Of a stretch of DNA of 64,000 nt, positions 18,013-27,079 are shown piece by piece. Positions within the stretch are counted from its first letter, which is position 1. The number at the start of each line of letters is the position of its first letter. The notes below the pieces were generated by a model. The model was not told the origin of the DNA. It did not search any database and saw only the letters and a list, made by a program, of their open reading frames with translations. The DNA is from Lacisediminihabitans sp046156175 (GTDB taxonomy: Bacteria; Actinomycetota; Actinomycetes; Actinomycetales; Microbacteriaceae), in the NCBI RefSeq assembly GCF_046156175.1, contig NZ_JAYLVL010000004.1, forward strand, positions 124,001 to 188,000, written 5' to 3'. Position numbers and translations under genes: made by a program.

Positions 18013-19064
18013 CTGTCGGAGTGAACATCGCGGTTGTCGGAGCCACCGGCCAGGTCGGCGCCGTGGTTCGTCGCCTCCTGGAGGAGCGGGACTTCCCCGT
18101 GGCGGGAATCCGCTTCTTCGCGTCGTCGCGTTCCGCCGGCAGCACCCTGCCCTGGAAGGGCGAAGACATCGTCGTGGAGGACGCGTCGACCGCGGATCCG
18201 TCCGGCATCGACATCGCCATCTTCTCCGCGGGTGCCACCACGTCCAAGGCGCAGGCGCCCCGCTTCGCCGCGGCCGGTGTCACCGTCATCGACAACTCGT
18301 CGGGATTCCGCATGGATCCCGACGTGCCCCTCGTCGTGAGCGAGGTCAACCCGCACGCGATCGCCGAGGCGGGCAAGGGCATCATCGCCAACCCGAACTG
18401 CACGACCATGGCGGCCATGCCGATCCTCAAGGTGCTGGATGCCGAGGCCGGCCTTCAGCGACTGATCGTGTCCACCTACCAGGCCGTGTCCGGAGCCGGC
18501 CTGGTCGGTGGCGAAGAACTCTACGATCAGGCGAAGGCGGCGATCGAACAGGATCCGCGCAGTCTCGTGCACGACGGTTCATCCATCGACTTCCCCCCGG
18601 CTGCCACCTTCCCGAAGACGATCGCCTTCGACGTGATCCCCTTTGCCGGAAATCTCGTGGACGACGGGCTCTTCGAGACCGACGAGGAGAAGAAGCTGCG
18701 CAACGAAAGCCGCAAGATCCTCGAGCTTCCGGAGCTCCTGGTGAGCGGCACCTGCGTGCGCGTGCCGGTCTTCACCGGCCACTCGCTCTCGATCAACGCG
18801 GAGTTCGGCAACCCCCTCACGGTGGAGCGTGCAAAGCAACTGCTGGCGGATGCCCCGGGCGTCGAGCTCTCCGACATCCCGACCCCGCTCGCCGCGGCCG
18901 GCACCGATCCCTCGTATGTCGGCCGCATCCGCCAGGACGAAGGAGTGCCGAACAACCGCGGCCTCGCGCTGTTCGTCAGCAACGACAACCTGCGCAAGGG
19001 TGCGGCGCTCAACGCCGTGCAGATCGCGGAACTCGTCGCGGCGCAGCTTCCCGTTTCACGGTAG
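18009..19064 (+). CDS. asd: Aspartate-semialdehyde dehydrogenase
   Basis: 351 residues, ATG overlapping the lysC stop. NADP site NIAVVGATGQVGAVVRRLL at the N-terminus; catalytic Cys in NPNCTTMAAMPIL (about residue 131); YQAVSGAG; substrate-binding segment CVRVPVFTGHS with the catalytic His. It reduces aspartyl phosphate from LysC to aspartate semialdehyde, the branch-point of the aspartate family. Translational coupling to lysC supports balanced synthesis. Confidence 0.97.
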   Translation: MTVGVNIAVVGATGQVGAVVRRLLEERDFPVAGIRFFASSRSAGSTLPWKGEDIVVEDASTADPSGIDIAIFSAGATTSKAQAPRFAAAGVTVIDNSSGFRMDPDVPLVVSEVNPHAIAEAGKGIIANPNCTTMAAMPILKVLDAEAGLQRLIVSTYQAVSGAGLVGGEELYDQAKAAIEQDPRSLVHDGSSIDFPPAATFPKTIAFDVIPFAGNLVDDGLFETDEEKKLRNESRKILELPELLVSGTCVRVPVFTGHSLSINAEFGNPLTVERAKQLLADAPGVELSDIPTPLAAAGTDPSYVGRIRQDEGVPNNRGLALFVSNDNLRKGAALNAVQIAELVAAQLPVSR

Positions 19065-19113
19065 CCCCGCCGGCGGTACCAAGCCGCGGTCGCGACCGCG
19101 CCGAACCACCGGT

Positions 19114-19791
19114 ATGAGTCGAATCACCCTCCTCGTCGCCGGCCTGTGCGCGGCCGTCCTGCTCATTGCGGCTCTCGTTGCGATCTCGGCCGGCACCGGT
19201 CAGCGCGGGTCCGATCGACCGGAGTCCACCGGAACGGGCACTCGAGTCTCGTTCTACGGCGACTCCTATACCCTCGGCACCGGGGCGAGCGATCCCGCCA
19301 AACGCTGGTCGACGGTGATCTCGAAGGCACGCAACTGGAACGAGTTCAACCCGAGCGTGAATGGACTCGGCTTCGTGAACAACCGCTCGAGCGCGATCGA
19401 CGAACCCGGCGAGGTGATCGCGTCGAAGCCCGAAATCGTCTTCATCACCATGGGTCTCAACGACAACTTCTCCTACGACGTCGCCGCCGACCGCATCGAG
19501 GCCCAGATCACCACGGATTTCCAGCGGCTCAAGACTGCGCTGCCCGATGCGCGCTTCATCGTCGTTGAGCCGTTCTGGTACACGGATGCCCGGCCGGCGT
19601 CACTGGCTGTGATCTCGGGCTGGGTGAAGGACGCGGCAGCGGCCATCCACGCGGACTATATCCCCGGAGCCTCGCACTGGATCGAGCACCACCCGGAATG
19701 GATGGCCAGCGACGGCCTTCACCCCAACGACACCGGTTATGCGCAGATGGCGAAGCGCATGGAGTCGGAGTTGCACAAACTCGGCCTCTGA
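19114..19791 (+). CDS. Secreted or membrane-anchored SGNH (GDSL) hydrolase
   Basis: 225 residues from ATG 19114; a longer in-frame reading runs back into asd and is rejected. Residues 4-27 form a hydrophobic signal/anchor without a lipobox. The esterase blocks are visible: SFYGDSYTLG (nucleophile Ser, block I), ITMGLNDNFS (block III Asn), and SDGLHPNDTGY (block V Asp and His). The domain is expected outside the membrane and would act on ester-linked acyl groups of lipids or polysaccharides. No neighbours suggest a target. Confidence 0.85.
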   Translation: MSRITLLVAGLCAAVLLIAALVAISAGTGQRGSDRPESTGTGTRVSFYGDSYTLGTGASDPAKRWSTVISKARNWNEFNPSVNGLGFVNNRSSAIDEPGEVIASKPEIVFITMGLNDNFSYDVAADRIEAQITTDFQRLKTALPDARFIVVEPFWYTDARPASLAVISGWVKDAAAAIHADYIPGASHWIEHHPEWMASDGLHPNDTGYAQMAKRMESELHKLGL

Positions 19792-19869
19792 CCGGGCGCC
19801 ACAGCGGCGCGCGCTTCTCCCCGGGACGTGGGGGAAGATGTCACTAGCCATCATTCAAAGGAGAACAGC

Positions 19870-20175
19870 ATGTCTATCGTCGTCATCGCCACCATCACCC
19901 CGCAGGACGGCAAACTGCCCGAGCTGACCGCCGCTTTCGAAGAGGCGACCCCGCTCGTGCAACAGGAGCCGGGATGCGAGCAGTACGCGCTCTACTCGGA
20001 TGGCTCGGTCATCGTGACGATCGAGCGCTGGGCGAGCCCGGACGCGCTCGAAGCGCACCTGGCGGCGCCGGCGGTGACGGCGCTGCTCGCTCGGGCCGGC
20101 TCGCTCCTTGCCGCGGCACCCGAGATCCGCACCATCGAAGCCCTCGGTTTCGGCGACGCCGTCAAGGGCGATTGA
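19870..20175 (+). CDS. Antibiotic biosynthesis monooxygenase (ABM/YgiN-like) protein
   Basis: 101 residues from ATG 19870, selected by a good AAAGGAG site seven bases upstream. The ferredoxin-like ABM fold is recognisable: IVVIATITPQDGKLPEL, then EPGCEQYALYSDG and FVTIERW-like strand (VIVTIERWASPDALEAH), ending in an A-rich helix. Members act as cofactor-free monooxygenases or quinol-modifying enzymes, usually as dimers. The gene is monocistronic; function here is not known. Confidence 0.85.
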   Translation: MSIVVIATITPQDGKLPELTAAFEEATPLVQQEPGCEQYALYSDGSVIVTIERWASPDALEAHLAAPAVTALLARAGSLLAAAPEIRTIEALGFGDAVKGD

Positions 20176-20287
20176 GGCGCAGCACGCGTGCCGACCGCAC
20201 GAAGCCGAGGTTAAGAATCCGGGGCTTTAACGCCGTCGCGTGGCCGCTCAGGGAGAGCGGGCAGATTCGCCACCGTAAACTGGATGC

Positions 20288-21769
20288 GTGACTTTACCAG
20301 GCAGACCCGTCGACGTCGCGCTGATTGGCGGCGGCATCATGAGCGCCACCCTCGGCGCCTTCATCAAGCAGCTCCAGCCCGACTGGAGCATCCAGATCTT
20401 CGAGAGACTCGGGGATGTCGCGCTCGAGAGCTCCAACCCGTGGAATAACGCGGGCACCGGTCACTCCGCCCTGTGTGAGCTCAACTACACGCCAGAGAAG
20501 GCGGATGGCACCATCGAGATCACGAGTGCCGTGAAGGTGAACGAGCAGTTCCAGGTGTCGCGCCAGTTCTGGTCGTACCTCGTCGGCAAGGACCTGCTTC
20601 CCGATCCGCAGGCCTTCATCAACCCCGTGCCGCACATGAGCTTCGTCTGGGGTGCCGAGAATGTCGACTACCTGCGCCGTCGGCAAGAGGCGCTCGCCGG
20701 GCATCCGCTGTTCGCCGGCATGGAGTTCAGCGACGACCCTGCGGTGATCCGCTCCTGGGCGCCCGCCATGATCCCGGGACGCCGCAAGGACCAGCCCATC
20801 GCTGCCACCCGCATCGACGCGGGCACCGATGTCGACTTCGGCGCTCTGACCAATGGACTGATGGACTACCTCACCTCCAACGGCGCCGCGCTGCTCACCG
20901 AACACAGCATCAAGAACATCACGCGCCAGAAGGACGGCCTCTGGCGCCTGCACGTCGTTCACGAGGTCGGGGGCACGCCCCAGGAAGTGCGTGCCCGGTT
21001 CGTCTTCGTGGGCGCTGGCGGTGGAGCCCTCAAGTTGCTCCAGAAGTCCGGCATCCCCGAGATCCGCGGGTTCGGCGGTTTCCCGGTCAGCGGGGAGTTC
21101 CTCCGCACCGACAACCCCGAGGTCGTGGCACGCCACCAGGCGAAGGTCTACGGCAAGCCGGCTCTCGGCGCTCCGCCGATGTCGATGCCGCACCTCGACA
21201 CGCGCGTCGTCGACGGCGAGGCCAGTCTCATGTTCGGGCCGTACGCGGGGTTCAATACCAAGTTCCTCAAGAACGGCTCGTGGTTCGATCTCTTCGCAAC
21301 GATCCGCCCGCACAACCTGATTCCGATGCTCGCAGCCGGTGCATCGAATCTCGGACTCGTTCGCTACCTGGTCTCCCAGCTCGCCGCCTCGAAGTCCGCG
21401 AAGTTCAAGGAGCTGCAGGAGTTCATGCCCACCGCCGATCCGAAGGACTGGTACAGCATCACCGCCGGGCAGCGCGTGCAGGTGATCAAGAAGGACAAGG
21501 AGAAGGGTGGCGTGCTGCAGTTCGGTACCGAGGTGATCAGCTCAGCCGACGGCTCCATCGCGGGACTCCTCGGGGCATCGCCCGGAGCATCCACGGCAGT
21601 CCCGATCATGCTGGATGTGCTGAAACGCTGCTTCCCGGACCGAATCGAGGCGTGGACGCCGAAACTCCGGGAGATGGTGCCGACCTATGGCACGCTGCTT
21701 TCGGATGATCCGACACTCGCCAAGAAGACCCTCGGGTCGACGCAGAAGGTGCTCGAGATCGCCCAGTAG
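20288..21769 (+). CDS. mqo: Malate:quinone oxidoreductase
   Basis: 493 residues, GTG start. FAD-binding N-terminus VDVALIGGGIMSATLGAFI, then NNAGTGHSALCELNYTP, which is diagnostic of Mqo, and a C-terminal SPGASTAVPIM. It oxidises malate to oxaloacetate at the membrane and passes electrons directly to menaquinone, bypassing NAD-linked malate dehydrogenase. About 110 non-coding bases precede it. It is transcribed alone. Confidence 0.96.
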   Translation: MTLPGRPVDVALIGGGIMSATLGAFIKQLQPDWSIQIFERLGDVALESSNPWNNAGTGHSALCELNYTPEKADGTIEITSAVKVNEQFQVSRQFWSYLVGKDLLPDPQAFINPVPHMSFVWGAENVDYLRRRQEALAGHPLFAGMEFSDDPAVIRSWAPAMIPGRRKDQPIAATRIDAGTDVDFGALTNGLMDYLTSNGAALLTEHSIKNITRQKDGLWRLHVVHEVGGTPQEVRARFVFVGAGGGALKLLQKSGIPEIRGFGGFPVSGEFLRTDNPEVVARHQAKVYGKPALGAPPMSMPHLDTRVVDGEASLMFGPYAGFNTKFLKNGSWFDLFATIRPHNLIPMLAAGASNLGLVRYLVSQLAASKSAKFKELQEFMPTADPKDWYSITAGQRVQVIKKDKEKGGVLQFGTEVISSADGSIAGLLGASPGASTAVPIMLDVLKRCFPDRIEAWTPKLREMVPTYGTLLSDDPTLAKKTLGSTQKVLEIAQ

Positions 21770-21778
21770 CGTTCACGG

Positions 21779-21807
21779 TTGACACATATTCGAACATATG
21801 TTCGAAT
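21779..21807 (+). promoter_or_regulatory. LexA/SOS box inside a TTGACA promoter
   Basis: Bases 21788-21807 are a perfect 20-base palindrome, ATTCGAACATATGTTCGAAT, containing the actinobacterial SOS consensus TCGAAC-N4-GTTCGA. A consensus -35 hexamer TTGACA lies at 21779-21784; 17 bases later is TCGAAT (21802-21807), a fair -10. The palindrome therefore fills the spacer and -10, where bound LexA would block RNA polymerase. The predicted transcription start, about seven bases past the -10, coincides with the ATG at 21814, so the mRNA is probably leaderless. Confidence 0.85.
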
Positions 21808-21813
21808 GACTCG

Positions 21814-22908
21814 ATGCGATGGAGTGGTCAAGAACTGGCAGCGGAGGTCCCCACTGCCTTGCCCGGGCTGGTGAGACTGTCCAACCTGGTGCGCAGCGTG
21901 CAGACGCCGGAATTCGCCGGCATCACGTTTCACGAAGTGTTGGCCAAGAGCGCACTCAATCGCGTTCCCGGTGAGACGAAGGCACTGCCCTTCGGGTGGA
22001 CGATCAATCCCTACCGGGGGTGCAGCCATGCCTGCACCTACTGCTTCGCTCGCCGCACACACGAGTATCTCGACCTCGACTCCGGCAAGGATTTCGACAG
22101 CGAGATCATCGTCAAGGTGAACGTGGCCGAGGTGTTGGCCAAGGAGCTGGCCAAGCCGACGTGGCTGCGGCATCCGGTCGCCCTCGGCACCAACACCGAC
22201 CCCTACCAGCGCGCCGAAGGGCGTTATCGCTTGATGCCCGGCATCATCGCGGCCCTCGTGCGGTCGGGCACGCCGTTCAGCATCCTCACCAAGGGCACGC
22301 TCCTGCGGCGAGACCTCGCCATTCTGGCGGAGGCGAATGAGCGGGTGCCCGTCGATCTCGCGCTCTCGATCGCCATCTTCGACGACGAACTTCAGCAATC
22401 CGTCGAGCCGGGCACTCCGAGTACGGAGGCGCGGCTCGCGACGGTGACCGCCGCGCGGCAACTCGGGCTCGACTGCTCGGTGTTCATGATGCCGATCCTG
22501 CCCTTCCTCACGGATTCCCGGCAGCAGCTGGACCGGGCGCTTGCTCGCATCGCGGGCGCCGGTGCGACCTCGGTGATGTTCACCGCGCTCCATCTGCGGC
22601 CGGGTGCCCGGGAGTGGTACCTGGCCTGGCTTGGTCTCGCTCATCCCCACCTCGTGCCGCGCTACCGGGAGCTCTACGGAACCGGCGCTTACGCGACGGA
22701 GCAGTATCGACGGCGACTCACCGACGTGATCTCCCCGCTCATCCGAGCCCACGGGCTGGAGCGAGGTCGGGTGGACCCGGCCACCGGTGCCATCCGGTCG
22801 AGTGCCGCCGGACGCACGGCCGCACTCGGGCGTGCGTCCTCGCTGATCGATGCGCAGGCCGCCGGCCAACCCGCACGGTCTCCCGCCGAGCAACCGACAC
22901 TCTTCTGA
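21814..22908 (+). CDS. Radical SAM protein, Rv2578c/SplB-like family
   Basis: 364 residues. The radical SAM cluster motif C-x3-C-x2-C is NPYRGCSHACTYCFAR (about residue 70). It belongs to the Rv2578c-type family related to spore photoproduct lyase-like enzymes, whose reaction is unknown. No Shine-Dalgarno is present and the SOS promoter predicts a start at the ATG itself, fitting leaderless translation. DNA-damage control through LexA is inferred from the palindrome just upstream; a damage-related role follows by inference. The C-terminal 60 residues are Ala/Arg-rich and vary in the family. Confidence 0.88.
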   Translation: MRWSGQELAAEVPTALPGLVRLSNLVRSVQTPEFAGITFHEVLAKSALNRVPGETKALPFGWTINPYRGCSHACTYCFARRTHEYLDLDSGKDFDSEIIVKVNVAEVLAKELAKPTWLRHPVALGTNTDPYQRAEGRYRLMPGIIAALVRSGTPFSILTKGTLLRRDLAILAEANERVPVDLALSIAIFDDELQQSVEPGTPSTEARLATVTAARQLGLDCSVFMMPILPFLTDSRQQLDRALARIAGAGATSVMFTALHLRPGAREWYLAWLGLAHPHLVPRYRELYGTGAYATEQYRRRLTDVISPLIRAHGLERGRVDPATGAIRSSAAGRTAALGRASSLIDAQAAGQPARSPAEQPTLF

Positions 22909-23057
22909 ACCTGGGGACATTTTGCTGTCCCGGGCTGCAGGAGGGGACATTTTCGTCTTATCGAGGCGGAATTTGCAAGAATCATCCGCGCAACGGGGTA
23001 CAAATGCGGCGGATGCGATGAGATACTGAACCTCTGGCGGCCAACGGAGGGAACTGC

Positions 23058-24275
23058 ATGTCCCTCGGATTGCCGTCCCATCTAGCAACGCGCACGGTGA
23101 GCCGATCGTTCGGCCGGTCTCTCAATGCGGTCGCTTACACCTGCCTGGTCGCCGCTCTCGTGAGCGTCGCAGCCTTCCAGTTCTCCCGCACCTCGGCGGT
23201 GCTGTGGCCCGCGATGGTCGCGATCGTCCCGATGCTCATTCTGCTCTACCTGAGCGCGCGCACCCGGGACACTCTCTATTCGGTCGCCTACCTCGTGGTG
23301 GGGGCGGCCTGCACCTACTGGTTCGTTCTCACCTTCTACTCGCAGAGCCCCCCGATCCTCGAAAGCGATGCGCTGTCGCTGTCTCTCCCCAAGATCGCGC
23401 TCGTGATGGTGGGCGGCTCGGCCCCCCATATCGTGCCGAGGCTGGCGTGGTGCACCGCCGGTTATCTCGCCGCCGAGATCTCGGCGGGCGCGGCGATGGT
23501 CGTCGCGGGACAGCGCTGGGAGTTCTTCCTCACGACCTTCCTTGCCTATGCGGTCACGGCGATCATCTTCATCGTCGGCAGCCTCAGCCGCCGCAGCTCG
23601 CGCCGGACCCAGCCCATGCTTCATCGAGCGGCTCGGGATGAGCAGCTTGCGGCGATGCGCCATCGCATTGAGGTGAAGGCCGCTTCGCTCCTGCACGACA
23701 CGGTCCTGAGCCACCTTGCCGCTATCGCCGGCTCGGTCGGGGACAGCCTCGACCCACATCTGCGCACCGTGGTGCAGCGTGATCTCGAGACCCTGGTGGG
23801 GGAGGAGTGGCTTACCGAGCCGGAGCCCGTTGTCGACCCGGCACTCCGGCGCCGATGGGAGCAGACCCCCCTCTTCGGCGCGATCGCCGAGTCTCGTCTC
23901 CTCGGACTCGACATCGAATCCACCGGAGACTTCGACGCGATCTCCGGCCTCGATGCGGAGACCTCCGTCTCCCTCGGGCTCGCGGTGAAACAGTGCCTGG
24001 TCAATGTGCTTCGCCACTCGGGGCTCACCCGGGCAGAGGTTGCCGTCTTCGGTTCGGAGTCGGATGTCTCGGTGATGGTCATCGACGCGGGTCGCGGCTT
24101 CACCGAGGCTGAGACCGCACCCGACCGGCTCGGCATCCGGCATTCGGTGCGCCAGCGCATCGAAGAGGTGGGCGGCGCGGTGCAGATCTGGTCGACTCCC
24201 GGACGGGGAACATCGATCATGATCCGCGTGCCCGCGCGATCCTCCGAACGCTCGTCGGAGGTTGATGCCTCGTGA
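23058..24275 (+). CDS. Membrane sensor histidine kinase (HisKA_3/NarL-system type)
   Basis: 405 residues, ATG with GGAGG nine bases upstream. Five or six membrane helices occupy residues 20-185. A dimerisation helix carries the phosphoacceptor His213 in SLLHDTVLSHL. The ATPase domain shows an N box (CLVNVLRHSG) and a G1 box (VIDAGRGF) and ends with STPGRGTSIMIRVP. It should autophosphorylate and pass phosphate to the LuxR-type regulator encoded two genes downstream. The next gene starts within the stop codon (GTGA) and encodes a protein of the same layout that lacks the kinase residues. The signal is unknown. Confidence 0.85.
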   Translation: MSLGLPSHLATRTVSRSFGRSLNAVAYTCLVAALVSVAAFQFSRTSAVLWPAMVAIVPMLILLYLSARTRDTLYSVAYLVVGAACTYWFVLTFYSQSPPILESDALSLSLPKIALVMVGGSAPHIVPRLAWCTAGYLAAEISAGAAMVVAGQRWEFFLTTFLAYAVTAIIFIVGSLSRRSSRRTQPMLHRAARDEQLAAMRHRIEVKAASLLHDTVLSHLAAIAGSVGDSLDPHLRTVVQRDLETLVGEEWLTEPEPVVDPALRRRWEQTPLFGAIAESRLLGLDIESTGDFDAISGLDAETSVSLGLAVKQCLVNVLRHSGLTRAEVAVFGSESDVSVMVIDAGRGFTEAETAPDRLGIRHSVRQRIEEVGGAVQIWSTPGRGTSIMIRVPARSSERSSEVDAS

Positions 24276-25435
24276 CCACCGTCGAACGCACCCGCCAGCA
24301 ACTCGACCCGGCCGGCACCACCGGGGTAGGCCCGGTCGCGATCTTCCTCGCCGTCGGGGCATTCCTCTACGCGGTCTTCATGACGATCGGCGGTCGGGCC
24401 GAAATCTCCAACCCGCTGTTCGCCATCCTCGCCCTTGCCCTCCTCGCAATCGCCGGAGCGATCCTCATCGCGTGCTCGAGCCCCAACCGTGCCCCCCTGA
24501 CCGCAGCCAGCCATACGGCAGTGCACGTGACGGCCATGGCCGCCATCGTGTGCGAGGCGGTCGGCCAGGCCGGATCGAACGCGTACATCCGCGACGACTG
24601 GGGGCCGGCCACGCTGGGGATACTGCTGGTGGCGCTCGGCCCTTACCGTCCCGCCCGGGAGATCGCGGCCGGTGGCCTGATCTCGGCGATCTCCATCGGG
24701 ATTGTCACCTACTTCGAGGTCCCGTCGCTCGTCACCCCCGGTCCGCCGCTCGCCTTCATCGTGCTGGCCGTCACGCCGATGCTCGCGCTCAGCCTCTCGG
24801 CGGCGATGTTCTCCCAGGGGGTCGTCGCCTCCATCGAGCGCTGGCAGCAACGGGCGCAGGCGGCATCCATGAGTCTGGTGCGCGAGTTCCGGGAAGGGAT
24901 CGCCCGATCGGTGCAGCAGGACCGTGTGACCATCCTCAACCGAGACGTACTGCCGTTCTTCACGGAGGTGCTCGCGAGCGACACGATCACCGATGCGGAC
25001 CGCGAGCGCGCGCGCTCGATCGCCGACTCGATTCGCAGCGTGATGGTCGAAGAGGTGGACCGCTCCTGGTTGGAGTCGCTCATGGAGCTCACCGGGGTGG
25101 AGAGCACGAACAGGCGCGGAGCCGCTGGCGTGGTGGTGGAAGATCCGCGTCGCGTCGCCGGGGCGATGAGCATCGGCCAGCGCACCGCGATTCGCGCTCT
25201 GCTCGTGGCCTTCACCAATATCCCCGGGTTCACCCGCGACCAGTTGCGAATCGTGCTCTCGGACTACGGCGGGCGCGGTCACGGCGTCATCACCGCCCAC
25301 CTGCCCGTCGCCGATTCTGTCCTGCGCTCTACCTTCGCTCCGTTCCTGGCGGTACTGCGTGCCGTTTTCACTCATCTGGAGGTCGATTTCATGCAACCCG
25401 AACTCACCCTGAGGTTCTCCTATGACCTCGATTAG
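24272..25435 (+). CDS. Membrane protein with degenerate histidine-kinase architecture (probable pseudokinase)
   Basis: 387 residues, GTG start overlapping the upstream kinase stop. Six hydrophobic segments lie in residues 20-190, then a helical region RVTILNRDVLPFFTEVLAS that lines up with the kinase's SLLHDTVLSHLAAI, placing Asn223 where the phosphoacceptor His should be. The C-terminal domain (LLVAFTNIPGFTRDQLRIVL) aligns with the N-box region of the upstream kinase (CLVNVLRHSGLTRAEVAVF) but the glycine-rich G1/G2 ATP boxes are absent. I infer a catalytically dead paralogue that regulates the active kinase or senses a second signal. The response regulator start overlaps its 3' end by 14 bases. 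Confidence 0.65.
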   Translation: MTTVERTRQQLDPAGTTGVGPVAIFLAVGAFLYAVFMTIGGRAEISNPLFAILALALLAIAGAILIACSSPNRAPLTAASHTAVHVTAMAAIVCEAVGQAGSNAYIRDDWGPATLGILLVALGPYRPAREIAAGGLISAISIGIVTYFEVPSLVTPGPPLAFIVLAVTPMLALSLSAAMFSQGVVASIERWQQRAQAASMSLVREFREGIARSVQQDRVTILNRDVLPFFTEVLASDTITDADRERARSIADSIRSVMVEEVDRSWLESLMELTGVESTNRRGAAGVVVEDPRRVAGAMSIGQRTAIRALLVAFTNIPGFTRDQLRIVLSDYGGRGHGVITAHLPVADSVLRSTFAPFLAVLRAVFTHLEVDFMQPELTLRFSYDLD

Positions 25436-26096
25436 CCCGGCCAGCGGTCGCACCGGGCGCCGCGTGCGGCTCGCGATCCTCGACGACCACGAGGTTCTGC
25501 TCGACAGCCTGTCGAGCTGGATCAGCGCCAATGCGCCCGACTTCGACCTCGTGTTGAGTGCGGGCACCTGGCTGCAGCTCGTGCACAGCGAGAACTTTCC
25601 GACGGAACTGGTCTTCATCGACTTCCAGCTCAAGGAGTCGGTCTCCATCGAGGCACGGGTGCGCACCTGCCGGGCAGCCGGCGCGAAGGTGATCGTGCTC
25701 TCGAGCCTCGACACGCGAGAGGCCCGCGAGCGGGCACTGGATGCCGGGGCATCCGCTTTCCTCTCCAAGGCCATCCCGATGCGGGAGGTCATGGACAGCG
25801 CGCGGGAGGTGATGGGCGTGGAGGCCGGCGAGAACCTGCAGAAGGACTGGCGTCCGCTGCCTGTCGGTGCGATGCACCAGTCCCGTCCCAAGTTGAGCCA
25901 CGGCGAGGAGGAGGCCTTTAAGCTTTACGTTGTCGGCTTCAGCACCACCGAGGTCGCCAGCCAGATGAACGTGCAGTACGAGACCGCGAAGACCTACCTG
26001 CGTCGGGTGCGGGAGAAATACGCCAAAGCAAACAGACCGGCGAGCAAGAAGGCGGATCTCATCCGCCGCGCTGCCGAGGACGGATACCTCCAGTAG
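25422..26096 (+). CDS. Two-component response regulator, LuxR/NarL type
   Basis: 224 residues. Receiver domain residues 16-130: acidic pair in AILDDHEVLL, phosphoacceptor Asp in LVFIDFQLKES, Ser in VLSSLD and Lys in FLSKAIP, all intact. A C-terminal LuxR-type helix-turn-helix (LSHGEEEAFKLYVVGFSTTE, then VREKYAKANR) binds DNA. The start codon lies within the preceding membrane protein gene, so the three genes form one coupled signalling operon. Targets are unknown. The stop shares one base with the tdk start. Confidence 0.9.
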   Translation: MTSISPASGRTGRRVRLAILDDHEVLLDSLSSWISANAPDFDLVLSAGTWLQLVHSENFPTELVFIDFQLKESVSIEARVRTCRAAGAKVIVLSSLDTREARERALDAGASAFLSKAIPMREVMDSAREVMGVEAGENLQKDWRPLPVGAMHQSRPKLSHGEEEAFKLYVVGFSTTEVASQMNVQYETAKTYLRRVREKYAKANRPASKKADLIRRAAEDGYLQ

Positions 26097-26776
26097 TGGC
26101 AAAGCTCTATTTTCGCTATGGCGCGATGAACAGTGGCAAGAGCACGGCGATGCTCCAGGCCGCCTACAACTACGAGGAACGCGGGCAGCAGGTGCTGCTG
26201 GCGAAGCCCTCCGTCGATACGCGCGGGGAGGGCGATATCGTCTCCCGGCTCGGGGTCACGCGCCCGGTGGACTTCGTGATCGCCCCGGATGACGACGTGT
26301 ACTCCCTGTTCGAGCGCGAGCGTGCGCGGGTGCTCGCGGAGACCGGGGTGAACGTGAGTTGCCTCCTCGTCGATGAGGCGCAGTTTCTGAGCGAGACGCA
26401 GGTGGATGACCTGTTGCGCATCGCGATCGTGGAGGCGGTGCCGGTGATGGCGTACGGCATCCGCACCGACTTCCAGACCGTCGCCTTTCCGGGAAGCCGG
26501 CGCCTGCTCGAGGTCGCGCATTCGCTCGAGGAGCTCAAGACGATCTGCCGGTGTGGTCGCAAGGCCATGTTCAACGCGCGGAAGATCGACGGCCGGTTCA
26601 TCTTCGACGGAGACCAGGTGGCCATCGACGGGGCGCTCGAGGTGACCTACGAGTCCCTCTGCGGAGCCTGTTACCTCGAGGAGAGTCACGGCCTGCTCGG
26701 CAGCGGTCGACGGCGAGTGCTCGTGGACCAGCCCGATTCCGCCTACGGGTCGGCTCCCGACATGGACTTCGAGTAG
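26096..26776 (+). CDS. tdk: Thymidine kinase
   Basis: 226 residues, GTG start overlapping the regulator's TAG by one base. P-loop FRYGAMNSGKSTAML, Walker B-like LLVDEAQFLS with the catalytic Glu, and a zinc site of paired cysteines (CRCG and CGAC). It phosphorylates thymidine in the salvage route to dTTP. Overlap with the signalling operon is probably incidental. The last 25 residues are a variable polar tail. Confidence 0.95.
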   Translation: MAKLYFRYGAMNSGKSTAMLQAAYNYEERGQQVLLAKPSVDTRGEGDIVSRLGVTRPVDFVIAPDDDVYSLFERERARVLAETGVNVSCLLVDEAQFLSETQVDDLLRIAIVEAVPVMAYGIRTDFQTVAFPGSRRLLEVAHSLEELKTICRCGRKAMFNARKIDGRFIFDGDQVAIDGALEVTYESLCGACYLEESHGLLGSGRRRVLVDQPDSAYGSAPDMDFE

Positions 26777-26924
26777 CCGTCACCGCTGCGGGATTGCGGT
26801 AGTCGCCGTGTCGCTTGGTGGCCGGGTCGCTTTATGGCCGAGTCGCCGAGTCGCCCGGAATGGTCGCTATCCACCAGGGATCGCGACACATTCGGGCAAC
26901 TCGACGCAGCGGCGTGCACAAACG

Positions 26925-26957
26925 ACAGCAGGGCCGCACACTGTGCGGCCCTGCTGT
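26925..26957 (-). terminator. Strong hairpin downstream of tRNA-Pro
   Basis: The arms ACAGCAGGGCCGCACA and TGTGCGGCCCTGCTGT are fully complementary over 16 bases with a near-zero loop. On the minus strand the hairpin follows tRNA-Pro by 11 bases and is trailed by CGTTTGTG, a weak U-rich run. It probably ends the tRNA transcript and possibly also any readthrough from tdk on the other strand. The rest of the 26,777-27,079 gap holds no gene apart from this and the tRNA. Confidence 0.75.
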
Positions 26958-26967
26958 GTCACTACTG

Positions 26968-27041
<74 letters not shown>

Positions 27042-27079
27042 ATGCCCAAGAAACGAGCCGGTCCGCAAAACGGACCTTG

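Noticed and set aside
23621..25891. 756-codon antisense frame over the signalling operon
   Set aside because: The plus-strand kinase, pseudokinase and regulator have clear motifs and coupling; the antisense frame has none.
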